Origin: Amblyomma americanum
Taxonomy: Eukaryota; Arthropoda; Arachnida; Ixodida; Ixodidae
Reading direction: 5' to 3'
DNA length: 64,000 nt
Assembly: GCF_052857255.1 (NCBI RefSeq)
Contig: NC_135506.1
Span: 74,909,056-74,973,055, forward strand
The position numbers and the translations under genes are program-made. The notes beneath the pieces are model-generated. The model saw only the letters and a list, made by a program, of their open reading frames with translations. It was not told where the DNA came from and did not search any database. Of this stretch, positions 39,200-51,799 are shown one piece after another (positions within the stretch are counted from its first letter, which is position 1; each line of letters opens with the position of its first letter).

Positions 39200-42100
39200 A
39201 CCACGGCGGGACTGCGAGCACGGCGAAACTGCGAGTTCGTGGCCAATGTAGTTTTCGCTTCAATAAGAAGTAGAGGAATGCGGTCCGCAGCAAGCGTGAA
39301 AAGCAGTGACGAACGCACTGTAATTCAGAGGCCGCCGCAGCTGTAGCCGGGCGCCTATGACCGTAACGTGCAGAATGACCTTCTGCATATGCGAAAATTA
39401 AACCATTACGCTATCAGTCATACCATTAAGGAGGAGCTTAAGTGTGTCCTTCAATTTTATTTTTTGGCAATCTCGCAGAATGTGAAGGGGGAAAGACAGG
39501 CAAGTGCTGCACTGAACACAAATCTCTCGAAGTGAAGAGTATTCAAGAAATGCTGAGTATTTCCAGAAGCGAAATAATCGAAGCACCACGCGGATAACAC
39601 ACGCTGAAAGAAAAATAAGGAAACCGACTGTGGCCAAAAACAGGCTAATAAAAAACCTGAACGTCTCGAGGATATATCACCCCTCACGTCATCGACAGAC
39701 TCCATAACTACAGAGAAGCACTAGCCATAGATACAAGCACTAAAATATGCATGGCAGGAGTTATACTGGCCAGAGAGGCTGTGGCCTTCGGTGACTCCAC
39801 CATCGGTGCCTTAAACGCACAAACATGGACAGCCTTGTTTGTTGTGCTCAGGGCACTACCGGCTCTGTGCTCGTAAAAGTATCCCAGGAGCGGATCTTGC
39901 AGCTCGTCAATTTTATATTTATGGCACCGGGGATGATGATGCAGATCGCATCTTGTGCGCATGGCAGCCATGAGTGTTTTAAAGCACTATGCCTAACATT
40001 CTTAGCGCTATTGTCGTTATATGCTTCCAAAATTTGATTACTATAGGCAGCTTGCCCTGCTCTAAATCTCCACGCAGAAACGGGCGTCAAAATTTGTTTA
40101 TTACATTTGCTGGCATATAGGCAGGTCTCACTTTGTGCTCTTTTAAAGATCTGTGGAACCTCTAGAGTGATTTTTGTAGAGAGTTTTATATGCACAGTGA
40201 TATTTTAACCTTTAAAGAATTTTCTTGAAAAAAAGTGAGAAATTCGTCAGCGTGGTCTGTTGAGTTGGATAATACAGCAAGGCGGACATTATGCTTCTCA
40301 TATGGATCAATATTTAAGAGGTAAGCTAAAATTAAGGAATGAACTTTTTCATTTGAATTTAGGCAAGAAGATCTATTGGGGAAATTGATGATCGTCAAAA
40401 TCGAAGGTGAGCGCTGTTCTTAAATTTTCTTAATCGGCAATAGATTAAGAATTATCGAACGCCAAAAATACGTACTTGAAAGGTCGTTGAGTTGGTTTAC
40501 AATGTCTTTTGAAATATCGAACTCAAAAATAAGCATTTGCAAGCCCGTTGAGTTGATGCTCCGCATGGCATATTTATGAATGGCGTCTCGCAATACATAT
40601 GCATCAAATACAGGCGCAGTGGGTTTATTCGGTGACGCGGAAGGAGCTAACTTCATTTCAGAGACGATACCACGCGCAGCGACCTCATTTTAAAAATATG
40701 TAATGCGGGAAAGCCAACTAAACAAGCTTTCACTTGGATATTTGTGACGTTCAATATTTCAAACCACATTGCGATAAAAAAAAAAATTAAAAACAGGCCT
40801 CACCTTCGATGTTGACGGCCGCAAGTTTTACAATGTAATCTTCGCACCATAAAACATCAAGAATACAAAATATTATGGGTACTTTAGGATAATTCCTGGC
40901 CTAGATATTGACCCATAGGAAGTACATCATATCCGCTTTGCTGTAAAATTCAGCTCTACAGAACGCACCGACGGATCTCTCTCAGTTTTTAAAACGAAAA
41001 TCTGTAAAGGTTAGAAAAAAAATCGCCCTCCAGGTTTACAGAAGTTCTCGGCATTGTTTTTATTTGTGAAGACAGATTGTGATTTATACAACACGCGCAT
41101 ACGACACAAATTAGTTATCCATATTCACATCACGGACTACTACTGACAAGAGAATGGACGTTTAAATATTTGAGTGTTTTTTTCTTTCGGAAGATGGCTC
41201 ATGAGCAACCCATGTTGATAATGTAGTAAGTAGGAATGGGTGATACCTCGGCTTATTAAATGTAATTTCAGGAACGTAAGTAAAAGAGTGAACGAAACCG
41301 AGTATCAAGCTCATGCCAGGCAGATTTTTGCCCATGCCAGACCTGCGTGCGATGCCGTTCTCCGTGTTCATATTCGTGCACTAGAGAGAACTCATTATCT
41401 TGCTGCCAGGTTCCTTCTGGGGAGGTACGATAGCTAAAGTTGTGAGTTCAGCTGCGTTAAAAAAAAGTTTTATTTGGTGTTGCTTTCTGAACGTCTCAAC
41501 ATTTCGTTTTCTGTTTTATTCGGTTAACTACAATCACACAAGAATCTCTGGACATTCCTTTCTTCATTCGCCACATTATCTGTCTTCTCGAAGGCATAAC
41601 AGCTAGAAAGTTCAATCGCACGGCTCCATGACATATCTTTTCAAAAATTAAATATTTGTTCAGATTATTGACGACTGGGACGGTTTACATACAGAAGGGA
41701 TGCACCTCAACTCCGCGAAATCTTTTCACAAAGCTGTTTACACCCTTGGCCAAGTTTCTTTTGAATAAAAAATAACGGCACACAAAGTCTGCTCGATATG
41801 GTTGTCTTAGTGCAAGCTTGTATTGAATCAATTTTAGTCTAATTAATAAGGAAGTTCTATACCTGAATTTCATAGAGGATGTTGGCCGTGAGTTTTGTTA
41901 GCACCTTGAATGAGCTGTTGTAAGTGAACTATTAGTTTGTTCTACAGTACAATTTTATTATTGTCAATACGGTGGGGCGATTACACTCTTGTATTAGACA
42001 TCTTAGCACTGCTCGTGATATAGATGTTTCTTCATGCTTGGTGCGCTGCCGCTCTTCTCACTTTATTTAACTAAAATTACAGACTGTCCCGCGTCTTCAG

Positions 42101-42952
42101 CTATCATTCACAAAGATGGTCACCAAGAATTCTAAATTAACGGAATACTAAGCAGCCTGAGAACGAAATCATTCTGATGAAAGCCTTGAAATATCTCAAC
42201 TGCACATTTTTCTTCAAACAACAATTGCTCACCAGAACAACAAGTGCCGCTGCACTCCGATAAGCACAAAAGAGAACCTTGCACCCGCCAGAATATCTGC
42301 ACAATCTATGCTTACCCGCAGAGTCAACCCGAAACATGTAAATTTTCTAATTAGCTGCATTCTACTCCACGAATAATATTAATTGGCCGGAGCCAAAACG
42401 TTAAATGCCAGAATTAAGAAAAGAAACTTCCTGTCGACCTTAGGACCTGCATGACTAACAGAACAGCACAGCTAATTTTATTCCGAAAAATAAAGCAAGC
42501 TGCAAAGGTTATCCGTAGTATACTGCTGCGAGTTCGAGTTAACACTAGCGTTGCTCAAGCATAACGTCAGCTATGAACAAAATGACTAGAGCGCTTGTTT
42601 CGTGCATCTGGTGCGTGCGCACTGAAACAAGCACACGCACACTTTCTCGGCTGTAAGTCATCTCGGCCGTGCAACTAAACACCACAACAATAAAAAAATG
42701 TTTACCTACGTACAAAATTATCCATAGGCTGTCGAAAAAGTGGGCAAATTATATACAAGAAATGTACACACAAAGTAAACACTGTGCATCAAAACAGCGT
42801 ACATTGCACAATGTTTCTGAACAGAAGTAGTGTAATCGAAGCTTGCTCAAACTCGGCGATTGGTCTAAGATACGGCTAAATTTTCTCTCTATGTACATTG
42901 TCTGTACCAGTTATGTCACCGAAATTGATCTCATAGTGCACTCTGGAAAGTT
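39200..42952. other. No recognised feature (A+T-rich)
   Basis: About 3.75 kb with no gene, SINE head or LINE motif that I can support. Open frames are at most 115 codons and lack family signatures. It could hold introns or old, unrecognisable repeats. Confidence 0.5.
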
Positions 42953-42955
42953 GGC

Positions 42956-43270
42956 TTACAATCCCGCGCAGACATCGATTGGCGGAGGTTGATGATCGCT
43001 TGATGCTCGATCACGAAGTCCGTGCCAAGGACTAGATCGGTAACACTGCCGGAGAATTACGAAGCCGGTGGGGTAAGTATGTCCGTTGCCAGTTATTATT
43101 GCTGTGTACCGTCTCGACGTCATAATAAGTTTGGCTCCCGCGGCGCTAATTTGCGGGCCGTCCAAAAAGGTTGTCAGTTTCTTAAGCTGAACGGCAAACT
43201 GCCCGCTGATTAGACAGTAGTCTGTGGCTGTGTCCAGCAAAGCAGCAACTGTGTGGCAGTCGAGAGTCAC
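42956..43270 (-). pseudogene. Gypsy-type retropepsin, mutated active site
   Basis: Minus-strand frame starting at 43270 reads HTVAALLDTATDYCLISGQF: the aspartic protease motif LLDTG/A with Gly replaced by Ala. It is followed by ATIITINGHTYPT-like sequence and a FVILRQCY strand (the usual 'I(L)G.D' follows out of frame after CYR). The protease would cleave Gag-Pol polyproteins. The DTG to DTA change and the frameshift make it non-functional. It continues the gag remnant at 43540-44010 in the normal Gag-PR order. Confidence 0.7.
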
Positions 43271-43539
43271 TTCAACATCAGTTGTAATCGTTCTTGAATT
43301 GCAGCAGCCAATATCTTATGATCTTTGTCACGGACAACGTTCATGAGCGCCCTATCTGAGGTTGCGCAAGCGATGGCAACAGTAGGTGCAGTTCTCTGCG
43401 CACTACTTCACTTATAATCTCCCACAAATTGTAGGTGCTCGCAGACGTGGCATTCGAATGGGCCATGGAAGTGTGGGCTGGACGGCTGTACTAGGGGGGT
43501 TGCGGCGTCAATAGACTTTTCTGTATGGTCGACTCAGTT

Positions 43540-44010
43540 TCAGCGAATACCATAATGGGATGGGCAGGCGGTTGCATTCGAAGCCAGCAAACAGTTGCTT
43601 AATGGCGCCTCGCACCAAGAGCCTGCCTTTCTTTCCGTCCGTCATGTCAGGGTTAGCGCACTTGAAAAGACATCTCTTCGGTGTATATTATCACTCTCTC
43701 ATTTGGATGCTGGATGTGTTATTGCAGCTTTAGCTCAGTCTTCTCCTTCCGTACAGCGGTCGTGAACGTCATGAGTAGCTCACGCTTGAACACGACGAAT
43801 GTCATCAGGCAGGATTCATCATTTCCAAACCAAATTCTTGCAGGTGCCTCAATGGCAATAAAGATGTGGTGAGCTTTCCTGGCATCCTCGAAGTTTTCGA
43901 ACGTGGCTACAGAGTAGAAATGGCCGAGCAAAAGGTCTTAGTCGAAGCCAAAGGAACTATCGTGACATGGAGCAACGTTGCTCTGTTAGAAATCTATTGC
44001 AGCAGGCTTC
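43540..44010 (-). pseudogene. Gypsy-like Gag remnant
   Basis: The minus strand gives SVATFENFEDARKAHHIF, EAPARIWFGNDESCLMTFVV and FKRELLMTFTTAVRKEK (43931-43719), the capsid pattern 'GPAR.WF.N.E..L.TF..F...L...F' of Mag/gypsy-type Gag. A shifted ERVIIYTEEM continues downstream. Stops and shifts are frequent. It is preceded on this strand by a putative primer-binding site and LTR at 44130-44383. Confidence 0.65.
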
Positions 44011-44143
44011 ATGGCTGCAGCTTCCCTTTGTAGCCGAGCGCTGTCCCGTAGAAGTCTGTGCTCAGGGTGATATCTCAGGAGACGACACCTGCTTCGAGCT
44101 TGATGCCTGGTCTTTCGGCTTCACTCCCAACACCTCCACCTGA

Positions 44144-44383
44144 TGTCACGCGGGGGAGACGGTAGTCCGAGAGCGAAGAAGACAACTTAAGCCTTCGAAA
44201 AGGAACGGTTTACTGAGCTGACTTTCGCTTAGAAGTAACTCAGCAAGTAGGCTGCGAATAAAGCGGCGTCTACTCGAAGGCCGTCCAAGAATGCAATCAC
44301 TCACGCCTCAGCTGCGCTCAGTTTACAGCTGACAAAGAAATTTTGAGATTAGGCACATTACGCAACGACGAGGATATCTAACA
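44144..44383 (-). repeat. Putative LTR and primer-binding site of gypsy-like element
   Basis: On the minus strand a segment beginning TGTTAGATATCC and ending CCGCGTGACA is directly followed by TCAGGTGGAGGTGTTGGGAG, which fits an LTR end plus primer-binding site. Gag starts about 130 bp further on. No second LTR copy was found in the window, so the limits are inferred from TG...CA and position. Confidence 0.4.
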
Positions 44384-44559
44384 ATGTAGACGCACTTGTG
44401 CGTGAATGTAATCATTCGAGATAAACCTGGTCGTATCTCGCGTCACAAAGTAATGAGGCCGCGTACCGGCGACATTGAGCATGAACAAACATTAGAAACT
44501 TTCGCTGCAGTATAGTAGTAAAAAACTTGTTTTTTTTTTGCGTAGTATCAGTCGTTGCC

Positions 44560-45324
44560 GGAGCTCTGGAAAGGCAGTCTGTACTGCTGAGAAAGACACC
44601 CGACTTTTAGACGACCTCAAAATCAAAATCCTGAAGAATGAGGGACCATTGTAAACAATTTTCTATCCTTTCAGCGCAGCACCCAACAAAGAGCGTGGTT
44701 TTTGTTGACTGCCTGTAATTTTCGGCCCATCAGAACCGTAAAGGTTTCTTTCAGCAGTCACACAATAGCTAGGACTTTCAGTTTTGTTGACGAGTAGTTT
44801 GTATCTGCGGATTTAGGGCGGCCGGTTAGGTAACAGACTGGAAGAACATGTCTGCAATCGTCTTTACAGAAAAGTAGTCCTCTTAATCCAAGTTGTGAAG
44901 CGCCAATGTACACTTGTGGGGCCAATTCTAGTTTCTCTGAGAAAAGCTTCATAAGACGGGGCTCACGAAACGCTTCTTTCAGGAAATCAAACTGTTTGCT
45001 ACGTCTATCCCCAAAAGAAAGGAGTGACCTTTTTTTAAAAGGCGGCGCAAAGGTGCGCTGATAGTACTGTAATCCGCTTTGAACCTGGTAAAGTAGGGCG
45101 GCCAATAAACGATTGAAGTTTTTGCAAGTTGCCAGAAACGAGAAATTTCTCGACGGCAAATGACTTAGATAGGTCAGGTGCAATATCATCTTCTGCAATA
45201 ATTTATCGACAGTAATTGCTTGAGGTATAAAGAGAATATATTGGGGGCTTAAACTTTAGTTTTTGCATCCTGAAACCTCTAGAATGTGTCCGCAAGTTAT
45301 ATGAACTGCTCTTCAAGATAGATA
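44560..45324 (-). pseudogene. Gypsy-like RT end and RNase H
   Basis: Minus-strand frame 45198-44758 reads PSRNFSFLATCKNFN (RT thumb 'RNFA.LA.PL'), then VYIGASQLGLRGLLF (first RNase H strand, usual 'TDAS..GLGA'), VLPVCYLTGRPKSADTNYSS and KLKVLAIV (Glu position of 'E.E.LA.V' replaced by Lys). Downstream in other frames NKNHALCWVL and DCLSRAP-like sequence (44680-44575) close the RNase H domain. Integrase is not present. The 5' part of the same gene lies at 47488-47960, separated by a LINE. Confidence 0.7.
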
Positions 45325-45467
45325 AAGAGGACGAGGGAAAGGCCGGGATATTAAACAGAAAGGAGTTGCGGATTGCTAATCTGCACTGGGGAAGAGGAAT
45401 TAGGTGACTAAAAAGAAGAAAAAAGAAGGCGAAAAAGGCATAGCGCACACACACACTCACAACGCTG

Positions 45468-46552
45468 TCACAATTTGTCACTCAATCCAGTCGCTCTCAA
45501 GTAGGCAAAGAGTGCCTTGTATGCCTTGAGGACAGTCGACTGCTGTGGCCATGGACCGAGGATCTTTTGCTCTGTTAATGGGCGAGGATCGAGGCGGTCC
45601 AGGGCACAACACAGTGTATGTCTTGCACTCGCAAATGCAGGGCACTCACAGAGAAGATGAGCGATGGTCTCCTCACAACCACAGCTTTCACAGGCAGGAC
45701 TGTCGGCCATCCCCATCCGGAAAGCATAGTGGTTGGTAAAAGCAACACCGATCCATAAACGGCATAACAATGTTGCTTCGCGACGTGCTAAGTTACGTGG
45801 AAGACGAAGGCGCAGACCAGGGTCCAGTGCCTTGAGGCGGAGTTTGCAAACCTCTCTTGTGTTCCACGCTGAAAGTGTGAGCTCCAGCGCCAAAAGGTGA
45901 AGCCGACACGCAGCGTCAGGTCTTGATATTGGGATCCTCACTGGAAGTTCGTCGTTGTGAGCAGAACGTGCAGCCGCATCGGCCTGGTGATTACTGTAAT
46001 ACCACAGTGTCCTGGCAGCCATTGAAAAATGATGTCATGATCTTTAGATACGCTGCCGTGGAACAGTAGACGGATCTCAGCAACAAGTTGTTCCCGCGAC
46101 CCGCGGCGTAGCGCAGCTTACAGAGCTTGAAGGGCTGCTTTTGAGTCGGTGAAATCCGTCCAGTCATGTAGAGGTTCTTGACTTATGAACTCAACTGCAA
46201 CCCGTAAGGCTGCAAGTTCTGCACCAGTTGAAGATATTGGATAGCTCCTCTTCACTGTCATGAAGATGGATCTGGCCGGTATCACCACAGACCCTGCAGA
46301 ACTGGTCGAGTGAACAGATCCATCTGTGTAAACATGTATGCGGTGACTGTGGTAAGAATGCAGGTGATCCATTATCAGTTGTTTGAGATCGGGTAGTGAT
46401 ATACCACCTTTCTTCGTAATGCCAGGAATATAGAGGTGAACCCGAGGTTCATGAAGACTCCATAAGAGTGAGCACGGTCTTGACCGTGGCATTGTTTCTG
46501 GATATATATGGCGCTTACGACAACGTAACGCATCAGGCCATTTTGAACTCAA
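45468..46552 (-). pseudogene. LINE RNase H and C-terminal zinc segment
   Basis: Two frames. 46552-46118 has HVYTDGSVHSTSSAGSVVIP (catalytic Asp), TGAELAALRVAVEFI (Glu) and TDFTDSKAALQAL (Asp), then a stop. After a shift, 46022-45468 carries NHQADAAARSAHND (last Asp), REATLLCRLWIGVAFTNHYA and CESCGCEETIAHLLCECPAF (Cys-x2-Cys-x7-His-x4-Cys). The His motif (WLPGH) is lost at the shift near 46020. The first ~20 codons of the upper frame are read through the inversion junction and are not native. Confidence 0.8.
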
Positions 46553-47487
46553 TGGAAGCTGCTGAGATCGGAGGCCGCACGTTCCACTGGATACGCAGCT
46601 ATTTATCAGAGGTCGTTTTTTGTCCTGACTGCGGACGGAGCAACGTCTTTACGCCGAAATTCGCGTGGAGTCTCTCAGGGTGGAGTGCTGAGCATAGTTC
46701 TCTTCAACCTTGCTCTCATCGGCCTGGTCGACGTATGGCCACAACCTCTCAGATCTCTATATATGCAGATGATATCTGTATTTGGGCATCAGGGGAGACC
46801 CGTCCTCAAGTTCGTGCAAGACTTCAAAAGGCCGCATCGATATTGACATTTTATCTTCGCTTGCAGGGCCTGAACATTTCAACTGAAAAGTGTTCACTTG
46901 TGGCGTTCACAGGCAAAATAATGTCACGTTACACCATTCGCATCAATGTCGAAGCCATTCCCTATGAGAGAAGCCACAGCTTCCTTGGTGTTGTCATCGA
47001 CAGGAACCTCTCGTGGAGTCCACATATCTACGCGATGAAAAAGAGACTAATTGCAATTTTCCATGTCCTCTCCTTCCTCGGGGCAAAGTCCTCTCCTTCC
47101 TTGGGGCGCATCAGTGCGCTCGATGCTACAACTGTGCCGTTCCCTATTTCTAGACTACATGCGGTACAGTCGCCCGGTATTCCGTTCCATTAGAAAGACA
47201 AATATCAAGACTCTTCAAAGTGTGCAAGCGCAAGCACTCCGTATCTGCCTTGGGATGCCGAAATGTGCATCAACAGCAGCAACTGTTCTTGTTGCCCGGG
47301 AACATCCTGTTACCACATACATTGCTGTTGACGCCATGAGAACACGTATTCGGCACCTCACACGGGTTCCCTGTCATCACCTCGCAACACTCCCAATAAT
47401 TAGGCCGCGTACTGTATTTTCCAAAGTCATTGAAGCCCATCGAGCATATCTTCCATCGGATTTCACCCCTGCGTCAATTAGTCTTCA
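46490..47487 (+). pseudogene. LINE reverse transcriptase (inverted half)
   Basis: Plus-strand frames 46468-47193 and 47051-47500 cover the palm to the end of RT: ALFLDIYGAYDNVTHQAIL (first catalytic Asp), FHWIRSYLSE, a frameshift over the PQG motif, ISIYADDICIWAS (catalytic YADD at about 46763), LNISTEKCSLVAFT, HSFLGVVIDRNLSWSPHI and, in the second frame, QAQALRICLGMPKCASTAAT. The RT fingers are missing (5' truncation). It ends at 47487, where minus-strand gypsy sequence resumes. Confidence 0.8.
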
Positions 47488-47960
47488 AATGTTCTACTAA
47501 ACACAATGAATTCAACCATGTTTGGGATGGCATATTCGCATTTGAGTTCGTATATGATTGTACCAACGGGAGTATGGCAGATGAACACTATTGTTTTTCT
47601 AAGAACAAACGGCATACGTAAAAACTTGCAGAGTCTCAAAGGCGTAACGGATGCGGTCTTCTCTGTGTCGTTTCGCCTAGAGAAATAGTATCTGGCTTTT
47701 GCCAGACACTACTTCCATAACTGCGAACAATGTGCTTCCAATTAAAGCTTGTAGAGCACCTTCTATCTTCAGGAACGAGTAAAGGACGTCCTGTGTTACT
47801 ACGTTTATTGACCGATAGTCAACGCACGTCCCCGTTGTTCTGTCTTTATTTGCTATTAGAACTAGGTTGATATCCCGGGAACTTAGGAAAGGTTGCACAA
47901 CATTTGCGTCAACGAGGTTCTTGATCACACTTGAGCAATGAACAACACAGTGCAATAATC
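47488..47960 (-). pseudogene. Gypsy-like reverse transcriptase, N-terminal half
   Basis: Minus-strand frame 47955-47677 reads VIKNLVDANVVQPFLSSRDI (usual 'M...GVI.PS.SPW'), VLIANKDRTTGTCVDYRSIN ('KKDG..R.CVDYR.LN'), and FAVMEVVSGKSQI (usual 'FS.MDL.SGYWQI'; catalytic Asp replaced by Glu). After shifts it gives FETLQVFTY-MPFVLRKT and FSRTFED at 47488. The Y-x-DD box region is degraded (CEYAIPN). The continuation is at 45324-44560. Confidence 0.7.
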
Positions 47961-48060
47961 CACAAACGAGAAGATTACTTCAAACGTGCTGGTCACTGGA
48001 ATTCCATGGGACATAATCTCCGGTATTAGCTTAGCATTCGCGTGACTGTGTTCATAAAGT

Positions 48061-49285
48061 ACAGCTTGTTGGGTTGCACGCTCACAGTGCGAGTCGTGTT
48101 GGTACGAGATCGAACATAGGCCCCCCTGTATCTGTCGGCATGCTGTTTGTGTAATTTACATTTTAAAGTAGTAATCTTATCCATATACAATCAAGGTGCT
48201 ATACATTTTAATTTATACAGGCTGTACACGCCTTCTCCTGACACTGCCTGTGTAAGGGCATAGAACTCCCAATCGAATGGGTGTTCAGAGGCTATTACTC
48301 ACGCCTCTTGACCATCGCCAGAGTAGCAAAAAATGACGCGTCACCACTCGGACAAGATCGCAGTTATGGCGCTTTACGAACGAGAAATTCCTGGTTAATG
48401 TTGAATTAAAGCGATGAATTAAACATACAAAACTCTCATTGCGGCCTAGTTTGTGAACAACAATCGCACTGTGGTCAGAGAATGAAACTGGCAGAGTCTC
48501 ACAAAACAGACCGTTGAAAATGAGTGCGGAATGTGCATAAATACTGCCTACGCCCGTGAGAACGTCTGTGAATTTGTGTTAATGAGCGAGAAGCATGACG
48601 TCATGCTCGTGCATCATTGATATCTGCATTATTTGTTAAAACGTAGGAACAATTCTCTACTCCTGTCTTTGTCCGCATTAGTTACCGCTTGATCATTCGG
48701 GTCATATACTCAAGGAAGTTTGCCATTAGCACAACATGCTGTTAACAGTCAAGTAAGCTACGCTTTTAGTATATCGACGTCCTCTGCTGCATCATTAAAC
48801 ATATAATTACTGATCCGCTTTAGTGGTTACAGAACAGGAAATCTCAACTTATTGCCCCCCCCCCCCCCCAAGTGTGTAGATTGCAAGGCAAGGCAAAATA
48901 AGGCAGGGACTTTCGCAGAAACAGGAAACAACCCCACGAAATGAGGACGCTTGTTGTACATATGTCGGCGGAATGGCACCTGTTTCTCTCGAGAGCTAAG
49001 GTCGCTCAAATTCAGCTTAGAAAATAGCGAATATTCAGAGGTTGCAATGATGACCGCACAATTTTTGCCTAGATATGCATCTGTCTGTCAGGACACGAGA
49101 CGGCGAGATGCCTCAGCACCATCGCCAGGACCCCGGACTGCGAACATCCGCGGGATGTTGAAAGACGGGAACAACGGCAAAGGCGAGTTTTACAGTGACT
49201 TTACTCTTTCTCACAAATATTCTCGTACTCAAGCGCATGCACGGAAAAGATGGTAAGCGCCGGTGTATGCGTTTTGATAACACAG
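48061..49285. other. No recognised feature; poly-C run
   Basis: About 1.2 kb without a recognised gene. A run of about 17 C lies at 48853-48869. Confidence 0.5.
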
Positions 49286-49930
49286 ATGATGATGAATTTT
49301 TTTTAATTAGAACTAAAACCGATGGTCGATCTCCCTACTGCGGGATTGAGTCCATTGGATGTCGCAGGCTCTCTAGCCCTACCGGTCAGCACCAACCGGT
49401 CAGTACCTGCTCACCTTCTTGGTGTGAGTGGGTAGCATTTTCTCCCACCGCTCCATCATTGGTCCTTTTACCTTTTATACGTCTGTATTCAACTGGCAGG
49501 TCCAAACCATGTGGTCTAGGTCCGTCCGTATGCCCTTGTGTGAGTATTGCGGCTTATACTCTTCTGGGTAGGTTTCGTCAAGTTTTCTGGCGCTTTATTA
49601 TGTGTTTTATTCGCATTCTCCTGAGTGTTATTTCCTGTTACTTGTATAGTTATTTTCCCGCTAGTGGTTATAACTTGCGTCAAGCGCAGTATTGTAGGAT
49701 TTCTGAGTATCTAGCCAGCATCTTTCAATAGTTGTCCTCGTATATATGCTGGGGTGCCCATGGTAAAAGTGTTCCGGCTACGGCGCGTGCGTCTTCATTC
49801 CCCCTTATGACTGATGCGCTGGTGTCCATATGAGCTTTGCTTGCTTTCCGGCTTCGTTTACATCCATCAGGATCGTAATGGATGACTACCCTACCCTCCT
49901 TCTGATGTAGGTACTGCGCGCTTCTTGAGA
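49286..49930 (-). mobile_element. LINE 3' portion (RNase H end, zinc segment)
   Basis: The minus strand, in shifting frames, reads WTPAHQ (RNase H His motif), a shortened RKLTKPTQK-like linker, then YKPQYSHKGHTDLDHMVWTC (zinc segment with some Cys lost) and WEKMLPTHTKKV, with a tail of A-rich sequence (AATTAAAAAAAATTC) at 49297-49311 and (ATC)n beside it. The plus-strand 178-codon frame across this stretch is its antisense. Confidence 0.55.
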
Positions 49931-51795
49931 ATCTATTATTATAATAGCGTATTTTTTTTCAGTGCGCTTATTGGGAGCGCAATGGCTAATGTATAATGCG
50001 TGTGGTGAACTAGTGGCCAGTTTTATGCAATATTTGGTCCTAAATATTCATAACATTGCGTGTGCCGTATTGCCAAACCTGCTGCACTAAGCACCTGTCG
50101 GAAACCACAGAATATTTTCGCCTATGGCGAGCACCTGAAACAATGCGTGCCCTTTAGCACTTCTACTTTATTTCTTCCCGCATATGAAACTGTTTGAAAA
50201 AAACTCGCGGCTTTAGGGAACAAGAAAACGAAAACCATGACGATACAACTAACATTTGAACCAGGGCGAAGGAGATGCTCCAACAAGGCCGAGCTGAATA
50301 AACTTCGCTCCTTTGTTGCGTGTACCGAGGGAGGAAATACAATAAAGCTCGGGAACTCGAGCAAGCGGGGGCGTTCGCAAAGACGCTCTGAGCTCTTCTT
50401 AAGCAGTGTTTTTTTTTTCACTTAAGAGCGCCAGTGAAGGCTCTCTACAAGCAGGCTCACGCTCTCGTTCGTTACGGTTCCAAGAGTCTCACGAGATCTA
50501 TGTCCTTAGGCCAACCGTGGGCGGAGTGCACTTCAGGAGTGTGATTCGCTGATTCCAGATGATCACCCGCCTGGGAGATTTCTTCGTCGACAGGATTGAA
50601 GACGTGATCGGATACCGTTCCGGGGATCAGCAAGAAAACTAAGCCCCGTTGAAAGCAGTTGAGAAACATACGTAGCCAGGTTCTCGAAAAAGCAATCGCC
50701 GAAATGCGAACAATCCAAACCGTTTTACTGGAGGACTTATTCGTATATCCGTCTATTTTACGGGGAGAGGGCAATAGTATCGGTTTGTAGTTGCTGATTT
50801 AGTTCTTTAAAAAACCGAAGTGCAGGCTTTTGGTGGAAAACCATTGATCATGTGAAACAGGCCAACAGGCCTTCCTTTTCAGGTGGCTTAAGGCAAGAGC
50901 TTCATCCGACCACATGGCCTGGTACGCACAGCGCTGAATTTCAACGTCGCTCGGAGTTTCGAAAGGCGCGTGCACGACGTGGTGAGGACCAAAATGTAGC
51001 TTGCGCAGAGCTTTCCTTAGCGCTTCAGTTTAAGTAAAATACTGTTTTCGTAAATGTTCGCACTAATTTTTTCTCGGATAAAAAAGGCTTAACCTCAAAT
51101 TGGGGACTCGATCAGATCAGTTGATTTTCTGTATGACGCTGACAAGGCAAGGACGGGGGATTATTGGTTGTTTGTTGTGCAGGAAATTGCGTTAAACTGG
51201 TTACGAGAGAAATAAACACACTAAGGAACGATTGCACAGACAAAGGGTGCAATCACGAGTGATTTTATTGCTCTAAAAAGGGCTTCTTTATACAGAAACG
51301 TACATATCTGAAGCGAGAACTTTCGTTACGAAGGCGAACAATAACAAAAACAAAAACGCTACAAACGTAAGAACAGCAGTGCATCTTTCAGCTGTTATTA
51401 GTAGGATAACCCCATTCGTTCCTTTGTGTAATAGTTCCTTCGTGTGTTTCCTTTATCTTCCAACCAGTTTAGCGTAGTGCCCTTCACTGCGCGTGGTCAG
51501 CGCAGGAGAAGCATCAGCACAACTTCTTGAGCCTGTGACGCTTACTACACATTGCAGTTTGCAAACTTATTCATTAAAGGCGGATAGCTGCAGCGAACAG
51601 TGCTCTTCAATATAGCTTTCTTGCAGGGTCAGCTCGACAACCAGATGCGCGCAGTGTTTAAGCAACCGGTAGCTTTTCTGTTACAAAGCTGCCATTTGTG
51701 CTGAATACCCTGCTGCGTGCACTCCAACCAATTTTTTCAGCACCTGCTTTTATGCGAAGCATAATAAGGACACTACTTAGCTCAACCATAGCCCA
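49931..51795. other. No recognised feature
   Basis: About 1.9 kb of unassigned sequence. Frames of up to 100 codons on the minus strand (50122-50421, 50472-50774) have no recognisable motif. Confidence 0.5.
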
Positions 51796-51799
51796 GCCT

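Larger units (their letters stand above)
45325..47487 (-). mobile_element. I-like LINE with 5' inversion, inserted in gypsy pol
   Basis: The 3' part (45325-46495) is on the minus strand and encodes RNase H and the C-terminal zinc segment. The RT part (about 46496-47487) is on the plus strand. The RT ends at SDFTPAS, just where the minus part begins (RPCSLLWSLHEPRVHL), so the two are halves of one element with the 5' half inverted, as produced by twin priming. The gypsy reverse-transcriptase frame is present on both sides. 3' UTR at 45325-45470. Confidence 0.75.

Noticed and set aside
49195..49731. 178-codon plus-strand frame
   Set aside because: Antisense of a minus-strand LINE C-terminus; the reverse strand shows RNase H and zinc-segment motifs.
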